In this document: in pieces, positions 35,841-47,558 of the stretch | Layout: each line of letters begins with the position of its first letter | Numbering within the stretch: the stretch's first letter is position 1 | NCBI RefSeq assembly: GCF_019175385.1 | Contig: NC_083344.1 | Location: 59,768,782-59,832,781, forward strand | Direction: 5' to 3' | Origin: Lycium barbarum | Lineage: Eukaryota; Streptophyta; Magnoliopsida; Solanales; Solanaceae | Length of the DNA stretch: 64,000 nucleotides | Notes under the pieces: model-generated | Told to the model about the DNA's origin: nothing | The model's database searches: none | The model's input: only the letters and a program-made list of their open reading frames with translations | Made by a program: the position numbers and the translations under genes

Positions 35841-38146
35841 TGTCATGACCCAGCCCCATGGGCCATGACTAGTGCCCGAACTAGACACTCATATACGAAC
35901 ATGTCTAATATAGTCAAGTGGTAACTAAGGAAAAATGGAAATTTGAAAGGACAAGCTATAGACTCAAAACGCCATATATCATAATAGACCTGTCTCCTGA
36001 GAAGTCACAGCTAATCAACACATAGCACGATATGCAAGCCGACAAGGCTGCCACTATATACGAGGATATCCAAGGCATAACATATAGACACAACTGAGCA
36101 TAACCTGTATACAACCCACATATGTCTACAGACCTCTAAGAATATAAAAGTGAAATATGACGGGACAGGGCCCCGCCGTACCCCTGGACATATACATAAG
36201 TCTATATCAAAAGATCTGTACCAAAATAGTCTAGGCTCCGGAACAATAGAGCTCCCCAAAACAGCTGAGCATATATATATATACCGTACCCGGCCCTCTA
36301 GTGAGGGACTCGGTGAACAATGAAGTGAAACTGTGCACAAAAACATACCCGGCCCGAGACTCGGTGAAAGATACATTAACAGCATGCACGAGCAGAGTAG
36401 TGAGCAACCATATGCAAACTAAGTTATATCTGAGACTCAATAGAATAATCAAAATGAACTATCATATAAAAATCGAAGACAATGGTCATGTCAAGTATCC
36501 TTCGAATGTCACTATGGGATATATCAAATAGAACTTCAGGAATCATAGAAACGTATCATGACATAATGAAGTAAGTTCTGGGAATCAAGAACATTAGCCA
36601 TCCTAGTGTCTCTAAGAGTAGGAGCTTCTATGGAGTTATACATTCGTCGTCTGTTTGTCTCACATAGATCATGCCAAAAGAAAGAAGGGATAGCTTTACA
36701 TATCTTTAACGCTTATCCGTGATACAATACGTATACGCTGCCCGAAGTATCTCAACCTATATTAAGACGTTAAGAACTATGGTTAATCTTACGAAAAGGT
36801 GTAAAACGTACTTCAACGTTAGTAGCTTATTTCTAGACAATTGGGCAGCACCTCCTATATTGTTCATTTCCCTTTCATTCTAGCCAACTAAAAAAAATGA
36901 CCAAGTCAACATCAACAACCACACGTCCAAGTTACTATATCTTGACTAGCCAAAACAAGATTCAAGAATATCCCGAGACCGCCCGCACAACATTCCAAAT
37001 CAGCCCACGCATTACAACATTCGATAATAGTCAACATAACGATTACGACATATTCACGTTACTCCTAATAACCTATAGCCACAACACTTCATCGAAATGA
37101 CCTTATAATAGTCCAACAATTACAACACCACAATGCATAATCCTAACTACACTTAGTCTTCCAATTCAACAAGAACAACAACACATATACCTACTTATAA
37201 CTATATTTCCACTCTTTTCAACATAACCAGATCATTCTTAAATACAATACAACTATAACCTTAAATATTAAATTCCTTCACTTTCATCATATAATCAATG
37301 ACAACGATAACAACAACATTAATCACAATTAATCCCCCATTATTAGATTAGAACAGCCCCTGCAAGGCCCAAACAGAACATTAACATTAACACATACAAT
37401 TCCACATCCACCAAATCATACAAAGACCAAACCATCTCTAAAACATGTAGGAGGAAATAAACCTTACCTTAGCAAGCTTGGCCTCTCAACGTTGCTGGAA
37501 ATTATAACTCAAGTTTACAAGTGTTCTTGCTTCCCTAAAAATATGATTTCACGTTGCTGATCATCAAGCAAAGTGTTGCACTCTTAACGTCTAGAACACC
37601 CTAGGAATTCATAATTTTCTTGCTATCAGAATATGAAACTTGGCGGAGAGCTTCGCAGCCATGGTTGTTCATACTTCCTTCTCCAAATCAAGATGAAAAT
37701 TAGCAATTTATGGTGTTGAAAAGGCTGGTTGTGGCTTCAAAGAGCTGCTATGGCCGTGTGGTTCTTTCTCTCCAATTCAACTTTGGTGAAGATGAGATTA
37801 TGGCTAAGTCAGTCATCATGTGCTATTTATATGCAAGCTGCCATGTTGCCAAGTGTCCCATTATGGCATGGACGAATCAGATTTGGCCATGTTGTAGTGG
37901 GGTCAATTTAGCATACTTAATTAACTTAATTAATTATAAATCCCCCACTTAATAATCTAATCATGGTTAATTAATCCCTAATCTCCACTAATATTTCCAC
38001 ACTAATTGAAATTCACAACAAATCGTGCACTTTATTAAAATCGGGATTAAAAGTCCTTGTCTCAAATCTCAAAAATAACCTTGTCCTTGAACTTACGTCG
38101 ATTAACTTACGAATAATCCAACGTACAAAAAATACGGGGTATAACA
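35841..38146 (-). mobile_element. Solo LTR nested in J's 3' LTR
   Basis: 2306 bases. On the - strand it starts TGTTATACCCCGT and ends GGGTCATGACA. It is flanked by AAATT at 35836-35840 and 38147-38151, a clean 5-base duplication. It belongs to the same family as its host LTR. The first three stems of the hairpin module are deleted (jump near 36268). The reading frame at 37710-37952 is LTR sequence, not a gene. Confidence 0.93.
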
Positions 38147-38631
38147 AAATTAGCTAGAACAGATCCTACAATCACTTGCACCAATTGCACCACTTCTTCT
38201 CCCTCAATTAAATTCTAATGTTGCTCCCTCCTTTGGGACGTTTAGAACACCTTAGGAAATTATAATTTTTTTCTATCACAATCTTGAGGTTGGCCGTGAG
38301 CAGCCATGGTTGTTTGTGATGAAAGCTTCAAATGAATTAGTGGAGATGAAGTGTAAAATTAATGAGTCATCACTACACATATATATGCAGCCAGCCACAA
38401 TGACACGTGCCCCACTTTTGGCTTGCACCAATCAAATTCAGCCATGTTTTAGTGGGGCCCACTTAGTGGTTTAATTAGGTTAATTAATTTCCCACTTCAC
38501 TAATGTTTCTACACTAATTGTAATAAATAGCAAACCGTGCAATATTAAAATCGGGTTTTAAAAGTCCTTGTCCTTGAACTTATGTCGATTAGCTTATGAA
38601 TAATCCAACGTACAAAAATACGGGATATAAC

Positions 38632-38650
38632 ATCCTTCCCCCCTTTGGAA
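38632..38650 (-). other. Polypurine tract of element J
   Basis: The - strand reads CAAAGGGGGGAAGGA next to TGTTATATCC, preceded by the conserved CATTCGAGGATGAAT inverted repeat. Confidence 0.85.
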
Positions 38651-39731
38651 AATTCATCCTCGAATGTTAAACTAGTTTTATAGGGTCTTATAAAAATTTC
38701 GGGAAAGTCTCCTTTATCGTTACACCTACCAACCTGTATTCAGCAACCCACAGATGCCTCACAGGGCCACAATAACATATAATCTCATCTACCAATCAAT
38801 GTAGTCAAGTAAGGAATTAAATTACCAATAGGCATAGGGACAAGTAAGGATACTTATTCTTCATTTCGTCTTCGGCTTCCTAGGTCACCTTTTCCCTATT
38901 ATTATTTCGCCACAATACCTTGATGGAAGCCACATCCTTAGTACGTAACCTTCTAATTTGGCGATCAAGTATAGCTATAGGGCTCTACTCATAAGACAAC
39001 TCCTCTGTTACCTGGACATTATCTACAGGGAATACTCCAGAGGGGTCACCAATACATTTACGAAGCATTGATACATGAAAGACCGGATGTACTGCTTACA
39101 AATCAGATGGTAGGTCCAATTCATAGGAAACCTTGCCTACCCTACGAATAATTTGATAAGGCCCAATGTATCTTGGGCTAAGCTTCCCCTTCTTGCCGAA
39201 CCTCATCACACCCTTCATGGGTGACACCTTCAAGAACACCCAAGAAAACCCATGACTTCTGTCGACTCTAGGCTGCCAATAATCTCTCCTGAATGAGCTT
39301 TACCTTATCAACAGCTTGCTGGATCATGTTTAGGCCGATTAACTTAGTCTCGCCTACATCGAACCAACCGATAGGTGACCTGCACTTCCTCGCATATAAG
39401 GCCTCGTACGGTGCCATCTGGATACTAGAATGGTAGCTATTATTATAAGCAAACTCGATTTGTGGCAAATGATCATCCCAGCTACCTCTGAAGTCAATAA
39501 TACAGGCTCACAACATATCTTCTAGCATTTGAATAGTACGCTCAGCCTGTCCGTCAGTCTGAGGGTCAAATGATGTGCTAAGACTCACCTGTGTCGCCAA
39601 TCCCTTCTGGAATGATCTCCAGAAGTTAGCTGTAAACTGGGATCCTTTGTCCGATATAATAGATGTGGGAACCCCATGAAGTCTCACTATTTCCCTGATG
39701 TACAACCTCGCATAGTCCTCAGCTGAATAAG
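38651..39731 (-). pseudogene. Integrase and chromodomain remnant of element J
   Basis: On the - strand: core fragment AEDYARLYIREIVRLHG, Asp in SDKGSQF and Glu in GQAERTIQ (39508-39731), then the end of the core near 39268-39468 (FAYNNSYHSS). Next is a deletion near 39245-39265 that joins the SRQKS region to WVFLKV, then the GPY region and a chromodomain tail (VLWRNNNRE near 38920) with stops, including one near 38985. The frame is cut at 39731 by LTR K. Confidence 0.82.
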
Positions 39732-41836
39732 TTATTACATCCCGTGTTTTCATGCGTTGGAAAACGTGCGAGTTAAATGACATTAGTAATGGAAGTGAGG
39801 TTATCCCTCAATCTTATAGGTGCTTAGAGTGATGGTACACATGTATCGTAAGGATTTGAAGTTAAACCAATTGATGAAAATAAGTTTCGTCAAGTTTCAA
39901 CATTTATTTGAGTGAAATACGGTCCAAGCTATAATATCCCATATTTTTGGACTAGAAAATTGAATCGTCCAACATGGGAAAATTTACCCAAGCCCGGAGA
40001 ATTTTTGTCATATTCAAGTATGAACATGAAGAACTCATTATATAAAACGATAAAGGCCGAAAATTATTTAGGGCCTAAAAGTTGGATGACGGTGATTGGA
40101 GATAATATTTGGTGCTGCAAAAGAGGTTATGGACTAGTGCTATATCACATAAGCAGGATAATGAGTATATGGCGTGTATTAAAACTTATTACTATTTAAG
40201 TGAATTGAGATCAGGAAATTAATTATGTGGATGATTAGTTAATATTGGGAGAGTAAGAAATTAATTATGGTATTAATAAAAATAATGAGATAAGTGATTG
40301 GTGGACATGATCAACGTGGGCTTGTTAATAAAGCAGCAAGTGGTTTGACATTCATATAAATAAGGTGGAGGTGGCAAGCCGTGTTGATAAGTTGTTAAGG
40401 AGAGGACCAAGAGTGGGCACGTGTAAAGGAGGAGGTATATACATATACACTATCTTAGTCATAACTTGGAGGCAGCAAATGAATAAAAATATATATTACA
40501 TTGCATGAGGCAGCAACTTGAATTATAATTGTAATGGAGGGACGTGTATCATTCCAAGGGGCCCACAACCAACTATTTTTTTGTAGATGAGTTCAGTTGT
40601 ATCTCATTAATGTGAGACATATCGTTAAAAAAAATTATAGAGGCAGCAACAAAAATATATTGCAATGGTTTAATTCCAATTCAAAGAGAGTTAATGTGAT
40701 TTCTATTGTTGGCAACAACATCACTTCCTTAACGAGGGAGCAAAGTGTAATTCTTCTCAAGAACAACATATGAATTTTGCTCACTATTTCAATTTTGTTA
40801 TTACCGTTTGTCGCGTGGTTGAATTCGGGCTTTCTTTGAAGGGAAGTAAGGTGGAAGAAGATCATTTCTTGGCATATAAGGTAAGAAATCATCTCTCCTA
40901 GATGTATTTGAGTTATCCGAGTCGCATCTACGTTGCTAGATGAAAGAATTACGAAAACTATATCGGAAATTGGATAAATTATTGTTTTTATCATGAGGAC
41001 TGTTTGGTGGTTGTTATGAATTGTTTGGTGTGCTGGAATATTGTGGGATTGGCTGTAGTTGTTGTTGTTGTGTTTGTTGTTATACTATGTATATACGAAA
41101 ATAAAGAAATGTATACAAGCATTGGTATAAGAATGTATATTGGGCTGTTTTGGAGGTGACCTAAGAATGGATTTGATTCTATTTGGATATGTATTTGTTG
41201 ATATTGTTATTGGTATTGTCATTGATATTTTGGCTAAATTGGAATCATGAGGATTATTAAGTTTTTCAGGAAGATGCTACCCGAATATCGTTAGATTCCT
41301 AAGTAACTAAGGATTAGTTTGAAAGAGTATCCTAATTTGATTATTGGCGTATTTGGTATTGTTTGTAGATTGGCGAAGCTCGAGACCTAAGTTATGGCTA
41401 ACTTGAGAAGCGACAAGGTATGTAAAGCTAACCCTTCTTTCTTTTTGGCATGATCCATATGAGACAAACAGACGACGAATATATAAACTCCAAAGAAACT
41501 CCTATTCTTAGAGACACTAGGATGGCTAATGTTCTTGATATCCAGAACCTATTTCACATTGTCTTGATACGTGTCTATGATTCTTGAAGTTCTATTTGAT
41601 ATAATCCATAGTGACATTCGAGGGGTACTTGATATGACTGTTATCATTGATGCTCAAGTATTAGTTCATTCTACTTATTCTATTGAGTCTCAGATGATGA
41701 TTTAGTTTGTATATGGTTGCTCACTACTCTGCTCGTGCATGTTGTTACTATTTCTTTCACCGAGTCCCGGGCCGGGTATGTTTTCGTGCACAGTTTCACT
41801 GCATTGTTCACTGAGTCCCTCACTAGAGGGCCATGT

Positions 41837-41839
41837 AGG

Positions 41840-41896
<57 letters not shown>
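41837..41896. repeat. (TA)n microsatellite in LTR K
   Basis: A long TA run between two copies of the CACCGAGTCCC repeat. A shorter run lies at the same place in most related LTRs. Confidence 0.9.
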
Positions 41897-41897
<1 letters not shown>

Positions 41898-42127
41898 TAT
41901 ATATAATGATATCATTATGGCACCGAGTCCCATGATGAGTCAGTATGGTATATGATGACTTTATTCACCGAGTCCCACAATGGGCCGGATATAGTATATG
42001 ATATAGACATGCATGATTCTCATCTCGTAAGGCACAGGTGCATTGGTAACTTTGATTATCATACTTGCCTCATGTAATCTTCTGTTTAGTTATGATTCTC
42101 TTTATTGTATTTCATGCTTTATATACT

Positions 42128-42345
42128 CAGTACATATCTCGTACTGACCCCCTTTCTTCGGGGGGCTGCGTTTCATGTCCGCAGGTACAGATACTCGGTT
42201 TGGTAATCCTCCAACTTACGACTTCTGCTCAGCTGTTTGGAGAGCTCCATTGTTCCAGAGCGTAGATACTTTGGTACAAATCTTCTGATATAGACTTATA
42301 TATATATATATATCCAGCGGTATGGCGGGGCCCTGTCCCCTCATA
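42128..42345 (+). other. Conserved LTR hairpin module (LTR K)
   Basis: CAGTAC/GTACTG 42128-42146, CCCCC/GGGGG 42148-42164, CTGCG/CGCAG 42166-42184, GCTCC paired with GGAGC-type (altered) near 42244-42262, and CGGGG/CCCC near 42326-42340. Confidence 0.58.
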
Positions 42346-42538
42346 TTTCACTCTTATACTCTTAGAGGTCTGTAGACATGTGTGGGTTGTATAAAGGTTT
42401 TGGTCAGCTGGGTCTATATGGTTTGCTTTGGATATCCCCGTGTATAGTGGCAGCCTTTTCGGCTTGCGTATTGTCTTATTGTTATGCTGTGGTTAGCCGT
42501 GACTCCAGGGGAGACAGGTTTATGATATGTGGCGTTGT

Positions 42539-43757
42539 GTTACCCGTGTTTTCATGCGTTGGAAAGCTTGCAAGTTAAATAACATTAGTAACAGAAGTGA
42601 AGTTATTCCCTAAGCTTATATGTGGTTAGAGTGATGGTATAGATGTATCGTAAGGATTAGAAGTTAAATAAATTGGAGAAAATAAGTTTCGCTGAGGTTC
42701 AAAATTTATTTGAATGAAATACGGTCCAAGCTATAATACCCTATATTTTTGGACTAGAAAATTGGACAGTCCAACATGAGAAATTTACTCGAGCTCGAAG
42801 GATTTGGTCATATTCAAGCATGCAAATTAAGGGCCCAGTGAATAAAAGGATAAAGTCCCGAAATGATTTAAGACAAAAAAATGTGACGGCGATGATTGCA
42901 AATAATATTTTGTGTGGCAAATGAGATTATGGACTAGTGATATGCTACATGATCATGATAGTGGATATATTAGGTATTGAAAATGGTGATTAATTAAGTG
43001 AGTTGAGAACAAAAAATTAATTATGCGGATACATTGCTAGGTGTTGGATTGTGAGTGGGGAAAAAGTAGTTAATTTACGCCAGACCAAAAGGATGAGCAC
43101 TATCTTAACATGGCCACGTGTGGCCGTGCCAAGAGAAAGAAAATATGACTCATCTATATGATGTATAAGTGGACTTATTTGGATAAGTTTGCAATGTAGT
43201 AATACAAGGAAAAGGTGGGTGGGCCCCACGGTTAATGAATGAGGAAAAGAGTTGGATTCTTATTTTCATTAGATCCAAAAACGGGTATAACCATGTATGA
43301 GACCCTTATTCACTTAGCCAAATGTTGTTTGCTATTATGAACATGGCAGCAACGTACTTATCCTTCCAAAAGGATAATGTTTACCCCAAAATGAAAACAT
43401 AGTAGTATTTCCTCTCCTAACATAAGAGCACGTTGTCCTTCCAAACAAAGAAATGTTATTATTCAATCTAGTTATAGGTTTTGTTCACCGCTTCGATCTC
43501 ATTACTCCATTTTGTTGTGTTGTTAAATCCGGGCTTTCTTTGAAGTGAAGTTAGATGGAAGAAGATCACTTATTGACATATAAGGTAATAAATCCTCTCT
43601 CCTAGATGTGTTTGAGTTATCCGAGTGGTATCTACATTGCTAGATGAAAGAATTACGAAAACTATATCGGAAATCGGATAAATTGTTGTTGTTATCATGC
43701 GGGCTGTTTGGCGGTTGTTATGAATTGTTTTGTGGGCTGGAATATCGTGGGATTGGG
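42539..43757 (+). repeat. LTR L: left part of the element P 5' LTR
   Basis: Starts TGTTACCCGTGTTTTC and follows LTR K base for base in layout up to about position 1219 of the LTR. It then jumps at GGGATTGGGACAAG into the leader of element N. The missing next portion of the LTR resumes at 50958, so L and 50958-52298 fit as halves of one LTR. Confidence 0.72.
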
Positions 43758-44635
43758 ACAAGAGTACGGAGGAGGAAGAATTGTGACGAATATGAATGTA
43801 TTGATAAGACAGCTTGTGAGGTATTAAGGGTAAGGTTGACCAGAAAGGGTAAAAGGTCTATAGGATTGGTTACGAATAGGATATTATGCGAGATTGTTAT
43901 GAAAATGAGTAAAGCCTAGCGAGGAAGTAACAAAAAGATATGACGTGATCTATGTGACTAAAGTATAAAGGCGAGCCATAAAACGAATAAGAAAGACTTA
44001 TAAAGTCTTATAGGGAAAGTTCAGAGTAGAGATTATGTGATAACGAAAGTGAAAGTGAGCACAAGGAAAGAAGGAGTTAATTAAAAGAAGGAAATAAGAA
44101 GAAAGCGAGATAACAGTGCAATAATAAGTTATGAAATCTGTAGCCGAGAATACGAGTAATATAAGTGACGGAACTATGAAAGACCAAACTATAGAAAGGA
44201 GAGCAACGAGGTAGAATGAGTTCTAGAAAATGACTAGGATGAAAAGAACACATAGGGATGAACATAATACGTTTTGAAAAAGAGAAAGAGATTATGCAGA
44301 GAATACAGAGGTAGCATGAGATTCCTCGCGCACTGAATAAAAGATGGACATGGACTGGAGAAATGGTAAGGGAATACTAAAGGAAACACCCAATATAGTC
44401 GTAATTAATTGAGTACGAGCATAAAATAAAAGGGAAATATATAAATACGAACTTAAAGGTGTAGTACGACGACAAGGTGATAAGATAAACCATTATTAAG
44501 ACGAACTTGGTGTGATTCTAAATAAGTCAGAAGTCAGTGTTGGGTACGTAACAAGGGTAAAAGAGCATAAGGCATAAAAGGAGTATTGCGTGTATATGAC
44601 TTCACCTCGAAAATAGTGGAATCCTTAACGGACAA
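43758..44635 (+). other. Leader of element N joined directly to RT
   Basis: Non-coding. Matches the leaders of B (near 12000-12110, reversed) and C (near 19500-19520, reversed). At about 44636 it passes into RT sequence (GAACTGAAGGAGCAACTG) without gag or protease. Confidence 0.72.
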
Positions 44636-46093
44636 GAACTGAAGGAACTGAAGGAGCAACTGAAAGATTTATTTGAAAAGGGCTTCATAAGGCCCAGTAT
44701 ATCACCTTGGGAGGCACCAGTATTATTTGTAAGGAAGAAGGATGGGTCGCTGCGGATGTGTATTGATTATAGGCAGCTAAATAAAGTAACAATAAAGAAG
44801 AGGTATCCCCTCCCCAGGATCGATGGTTTATTCGACCAGTTGCAGGGTGCTAAGTGCTTCTCGAAGATTGACTTGTGGTCAGGTTATCACCAGGTGCGGG
44901 TAAAGGAGGCAGACATTCCAAAGACTGCATTCAGGACCCGATACGGGCGTTACGAATTTAGAGTGATGTCCTTTGGATTGACCAATTCTCCAGCGGTATT
45001 TATGGATCTGATGAATAGAGTGTTCAAGCCATTTCTTGATCTGTTCGTAATTGTATTCATTGATGATATTCTGGTCTATTCATGATCAGAAGAGGAGCAT
45101 GCAGATCACTTGAGAACGATACTTAGGGTGCTCCAGCACCAGAAATTGTATGCTAAGTTCTCTAAATGTGAATTCTGGTTGACTTCAGTAGCATTCTTGG
45201 GGTATATTATTGGAGCTGATGGCGTTCGGGTAGATACGCAGAAGATTGAGGCGGTGAAGACTTGGCCTAGACCTACGACACCTACTGAAGTACGTAGCTT
45301 TCTGGGGCTAGCAGGGTATTACAGGAGGTTCGTAGAGAAGTTTGCCTCAATATCAACGCCTTTAACGAGGCTAACCCAGAAGGCAGCTAAGTTCCAGTGG
45401 ACTAACGCTTGTGAGCGGAGTTTCCAGTTGCTGAAAGATAAGTTGACTACGGCCCCAGTTCTAACTCTTCCTGAGGGACCGGATGGCTATGTCATTTATT
45501 GTGATGCTTCCGGTGTTGGAATAGGTTGTGTGCTGATGCAGCATGACAAAGTTATAGCCTATGCCTCCCGACAGCTCAGAAAGCACGAAAGAAATTATCC
45601 TACCCATGATCTGGAGTTAGCAGCGGTGATTCATGCTCTAAAAATATGGAGACATTATTTATATGGTGTGCATGTTGACATTTATACAGATCATAAGAGT
45701 CTCCACTACATCTTTAAGTAGAAGAAGCTAAATCTGCGACAGAGGCGGTGGCTAGAGTTGCTGAAGGACTATGATGTTGACATTCTATACCACCCAGGGA
45801 AAGCAAATGTGGTAGCAGATGCACTCAGCCGTCGATCTATGGGCAGTTTGGCAGACGTACAACTAGAGCGGAAGGAGATAGTCCGTGAGATTCACCAGTT
45901 AGCTAATTTGGGAGTCCGTTTGGCTGATTCTGAAAATGGCAGGATTTCTGTTCGAGGAGTTGCTGAGTCTTCTATCATAGAAGAGATAAAGAGACACCAG
46001 TACGAGGACCCTATTCTTGTATGTCATAGGGATGCAGCTCTTCAAAAGGAAGAGACCCCATTTAAGGTTGCACCTGACGGAGTGCTACGATAA
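44636..46093 (+). pseudogene. pol: RT and RNase H of element N
   Basis: Frame 2 throughout. [18 protein letters not shown] begins [22 protein letters not shown] at 44756, [11 protein letters not shown] near 44970 and catalytic FIDD near 45057. A TGA at 45083-45085 replaces Arg. The RT connection [19 protein letters not shown] is complete; RNase H has [15 protein letters not shown] near 45500 and a TAG at 45719-45721. The end reads [16 protein letters not shown], then a linker stopping with TAA at 46091-46093. This is the best preserved pol in the window apart from A. Confidence 0.9.
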
Positions 46094-46858
46094 AAAGGTA
46101 GATTATGTGTACCTGGGGTTGCAGGATTACGACAACAAGTGATGGGAGAGTCACACTGTGCCCGTTATTCTGTTCATCCAGGGTCAACGAAGATGTATCA
46201 TGACCTCAGATGCTTGTATTGGTGGGATGGCATGAAAAGGGATATAGTAGAATTTGTCGCTCAGTGTCCGAATTGCCAGCAGATTAAGGTCGAACACCAG
46301 AAGCCTGGAGGACTATTACAAGAGATGGAGATTCCGACCTGGAAGTGGGAGGTGATTAATATAGACTTCATCATAGGTTTACCTCGCACTCTGCGAAAAT
46401 ATGACTCTGTTTGGGTCATCGTTGATAGGTTGACAAAGTCAGCCCATTTCTTTCCAGTCAGGACTACATATTCAGCTGAGGATTATGCCAGGTTGTACCT
46501 TAAGGAGATAGTGAGACTTCACGGGGTTCACACAACTATTATTTCTGATAGAGGAGTCCAGTTCACAGCTAACTTCTGGAGATCCTTCCAGGAGGGATTG
46601 GGGACACAAGTGAGTCTCAGCACGGCGTTTCACCCTCAGACCGACGGACAGGCCGAGCGTACCATTCAGACACTACAAGACATGTTACGGGCCTGTGTTA
46701 TGGATTTCCGGGGTAGCTGGGATGATCATTTGCCACTTATTGAGTTCGCCTATAATAATAGCTACCATTCGAGTATTCAGATGGCACCGTATTTTCCTTA
46801 TATGGGAGGAAGTGCAGATCACCTATTGGCTGGTTTGATGTTGGTGAGACCAAGCTGA
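46094..46858 (+). pseudogene. Integrase zinc finger and core of element N
   Basis: GRLCVPGVAGLRQQVMGESH leads into the HHCC finger (SVHPG, CPNCQQ near 46267). The core has Asp in NIDFIIGLP, Asp in SDRGVQF near 46550 and Glu in GQAERTIQ near 46657. A one-base change near 46793 shifts the frame after MAPY, so the tail of this run (to 46858) is out of frame. Confidence 0.87.
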
Positions 46859-47496
46859 TAGGCCCAGATATGATTCAGCAGGCTGTTAATAAGGTGAAAC
46901 TTATTCAGGAGAGATTACTGGCGGTCCAGAGTCGGCAGAAATCATATGCAGATAATAAACGTCGACCCTTGGAGTTTCAGGTTGGTGACTGGGTGTTTCT
47001 GAAGGTGTCGCCCATGAAAGGTGTTATGAGATTTGGCAAGAAAGGGAAGCTAAGTCCGAGATATATTGGACCTTATCAGATTGTCCGCAGAGTGGGCCAG
47101 GTTTCCTACGCGTTAGACCTACCGGCTGATTTGGAAGCAGTGCATCCAGTCTTTCACGTGTCAATGCTTCGCAAATGTATAGGCGATCCTTCCAGGGTAT
47201 TTACCGTAGATGATGTCCAAGTGACAGAGGAATTATCCTATGAGGAGCAGCCTATAGCCATACTTGATCGGCAGGTTAGGAGGTTACGGACTAAGGACGT
47301 GGCTTCCGTCAAAATATTATGGCGAAATAACAACAGGGAAGAGATAACTTAGGAAGCCGAGGAGGAGATGAAAGACAAGTATCCTTACTTGTTCTCTACG
47401 CTTACAGGTAACTTAAACTCCTCACTTGATTATATTGATTGTCTGATAAGACTATATGTTATGATGATAAGGGAAACCATTCCAAAATTCTTATAG
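46859..47496 (+). pseudogene. Integrase C-terminus and chromodomain of element N
   Basis: SRQKSYADNKRRPLEF, the GPYQIVRRVGQVSYAL motif, HPVFHVSMLRK, then ILDRQVRRLRTKDVASVKILWR. A TAG at 47350-47352 replaces the Trp of the chromodomain TWE motif. The frame then runs on to TAG at 47494-47496. Confidence 0.86.
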
Positions 47497-47540
47497 GACC
47501 GTACGGGACCAAATTCAACATTCGAGGACGAATGTTCTAA

Positions 47541-47558
47541 GGGGGGGGGGGGGGAGAA
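47541..47558 (+). other. Polypurine tract of element N with a 14-G run
   Basis: Fourteen G residues followed by AGAA just before TGTTAGACC. Longer than the 6-G tract of A. Preceded by TTCGAGGACGAATGTTC, the conserved inverted repeat. Confidence 0.88.

Larger units (their letters stand above)
33823..38631 (-). repeat. 3' LTR of element J, split by a solo LTR
   Basis: LTR sequence is 33823-35840 plus 38152-38631 (about 2.5 kb). On the - strand it starts TGTTATATCCCGT and ends TTGGGTCGTGACA. It contains CACCGAGTCCC repeats 34475-34680, hairpin module 34141-34349 and GGTAAG (complement near 35830), right at the nested insertion point. Confidence 0.88.
33823..39731 (-). mobile_element. Element J, Tekay-like, 3' part only
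   Basis: On the - strand: integrase and chromodomain remnants (38640-39731), purine tract, and a 3' LTR (33823-38631) split by a solo LTR. Its upstream portion is beyond the inserted LTR K and not found in the window. TTTGG at 33818-33822 is its expected target duplication in element I. Confidence 0.82.
39732..42538 (+). repeat. LTR K, cut near its end by LTR L
   Basis: Starts TATTACATCCCGTG, with G-to-A at base 2 of the usual TG end. Its first ~2.5 kb resembles LTRs B and D, but its last part resembles J, N and P, so it looks chimeric. Motifs: GGTAAG near 40881, AAGGTATGT 41415-41423, CACCGAGTCCC repeats 41755-42000, (TA)n 41837-41896, hairpin module 42128-42345. CGTTG at 42534-42538 is the likely target sequence of L. 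Confidence 0.8.

Noticed and set aside
37710..37952. Possible small Cys-containing host protein
   Set aside because: Inside the solo LTR 35841-38146; related LTR sequence at 38270-38470 lacks the frame.
43757..43760. Junction as a spliced (retroprocessed) LTR intron
   Set aside because: The break in the LTR is not at GT and not at either conserved donor-like motif; short homology at the junction favours a deletion.
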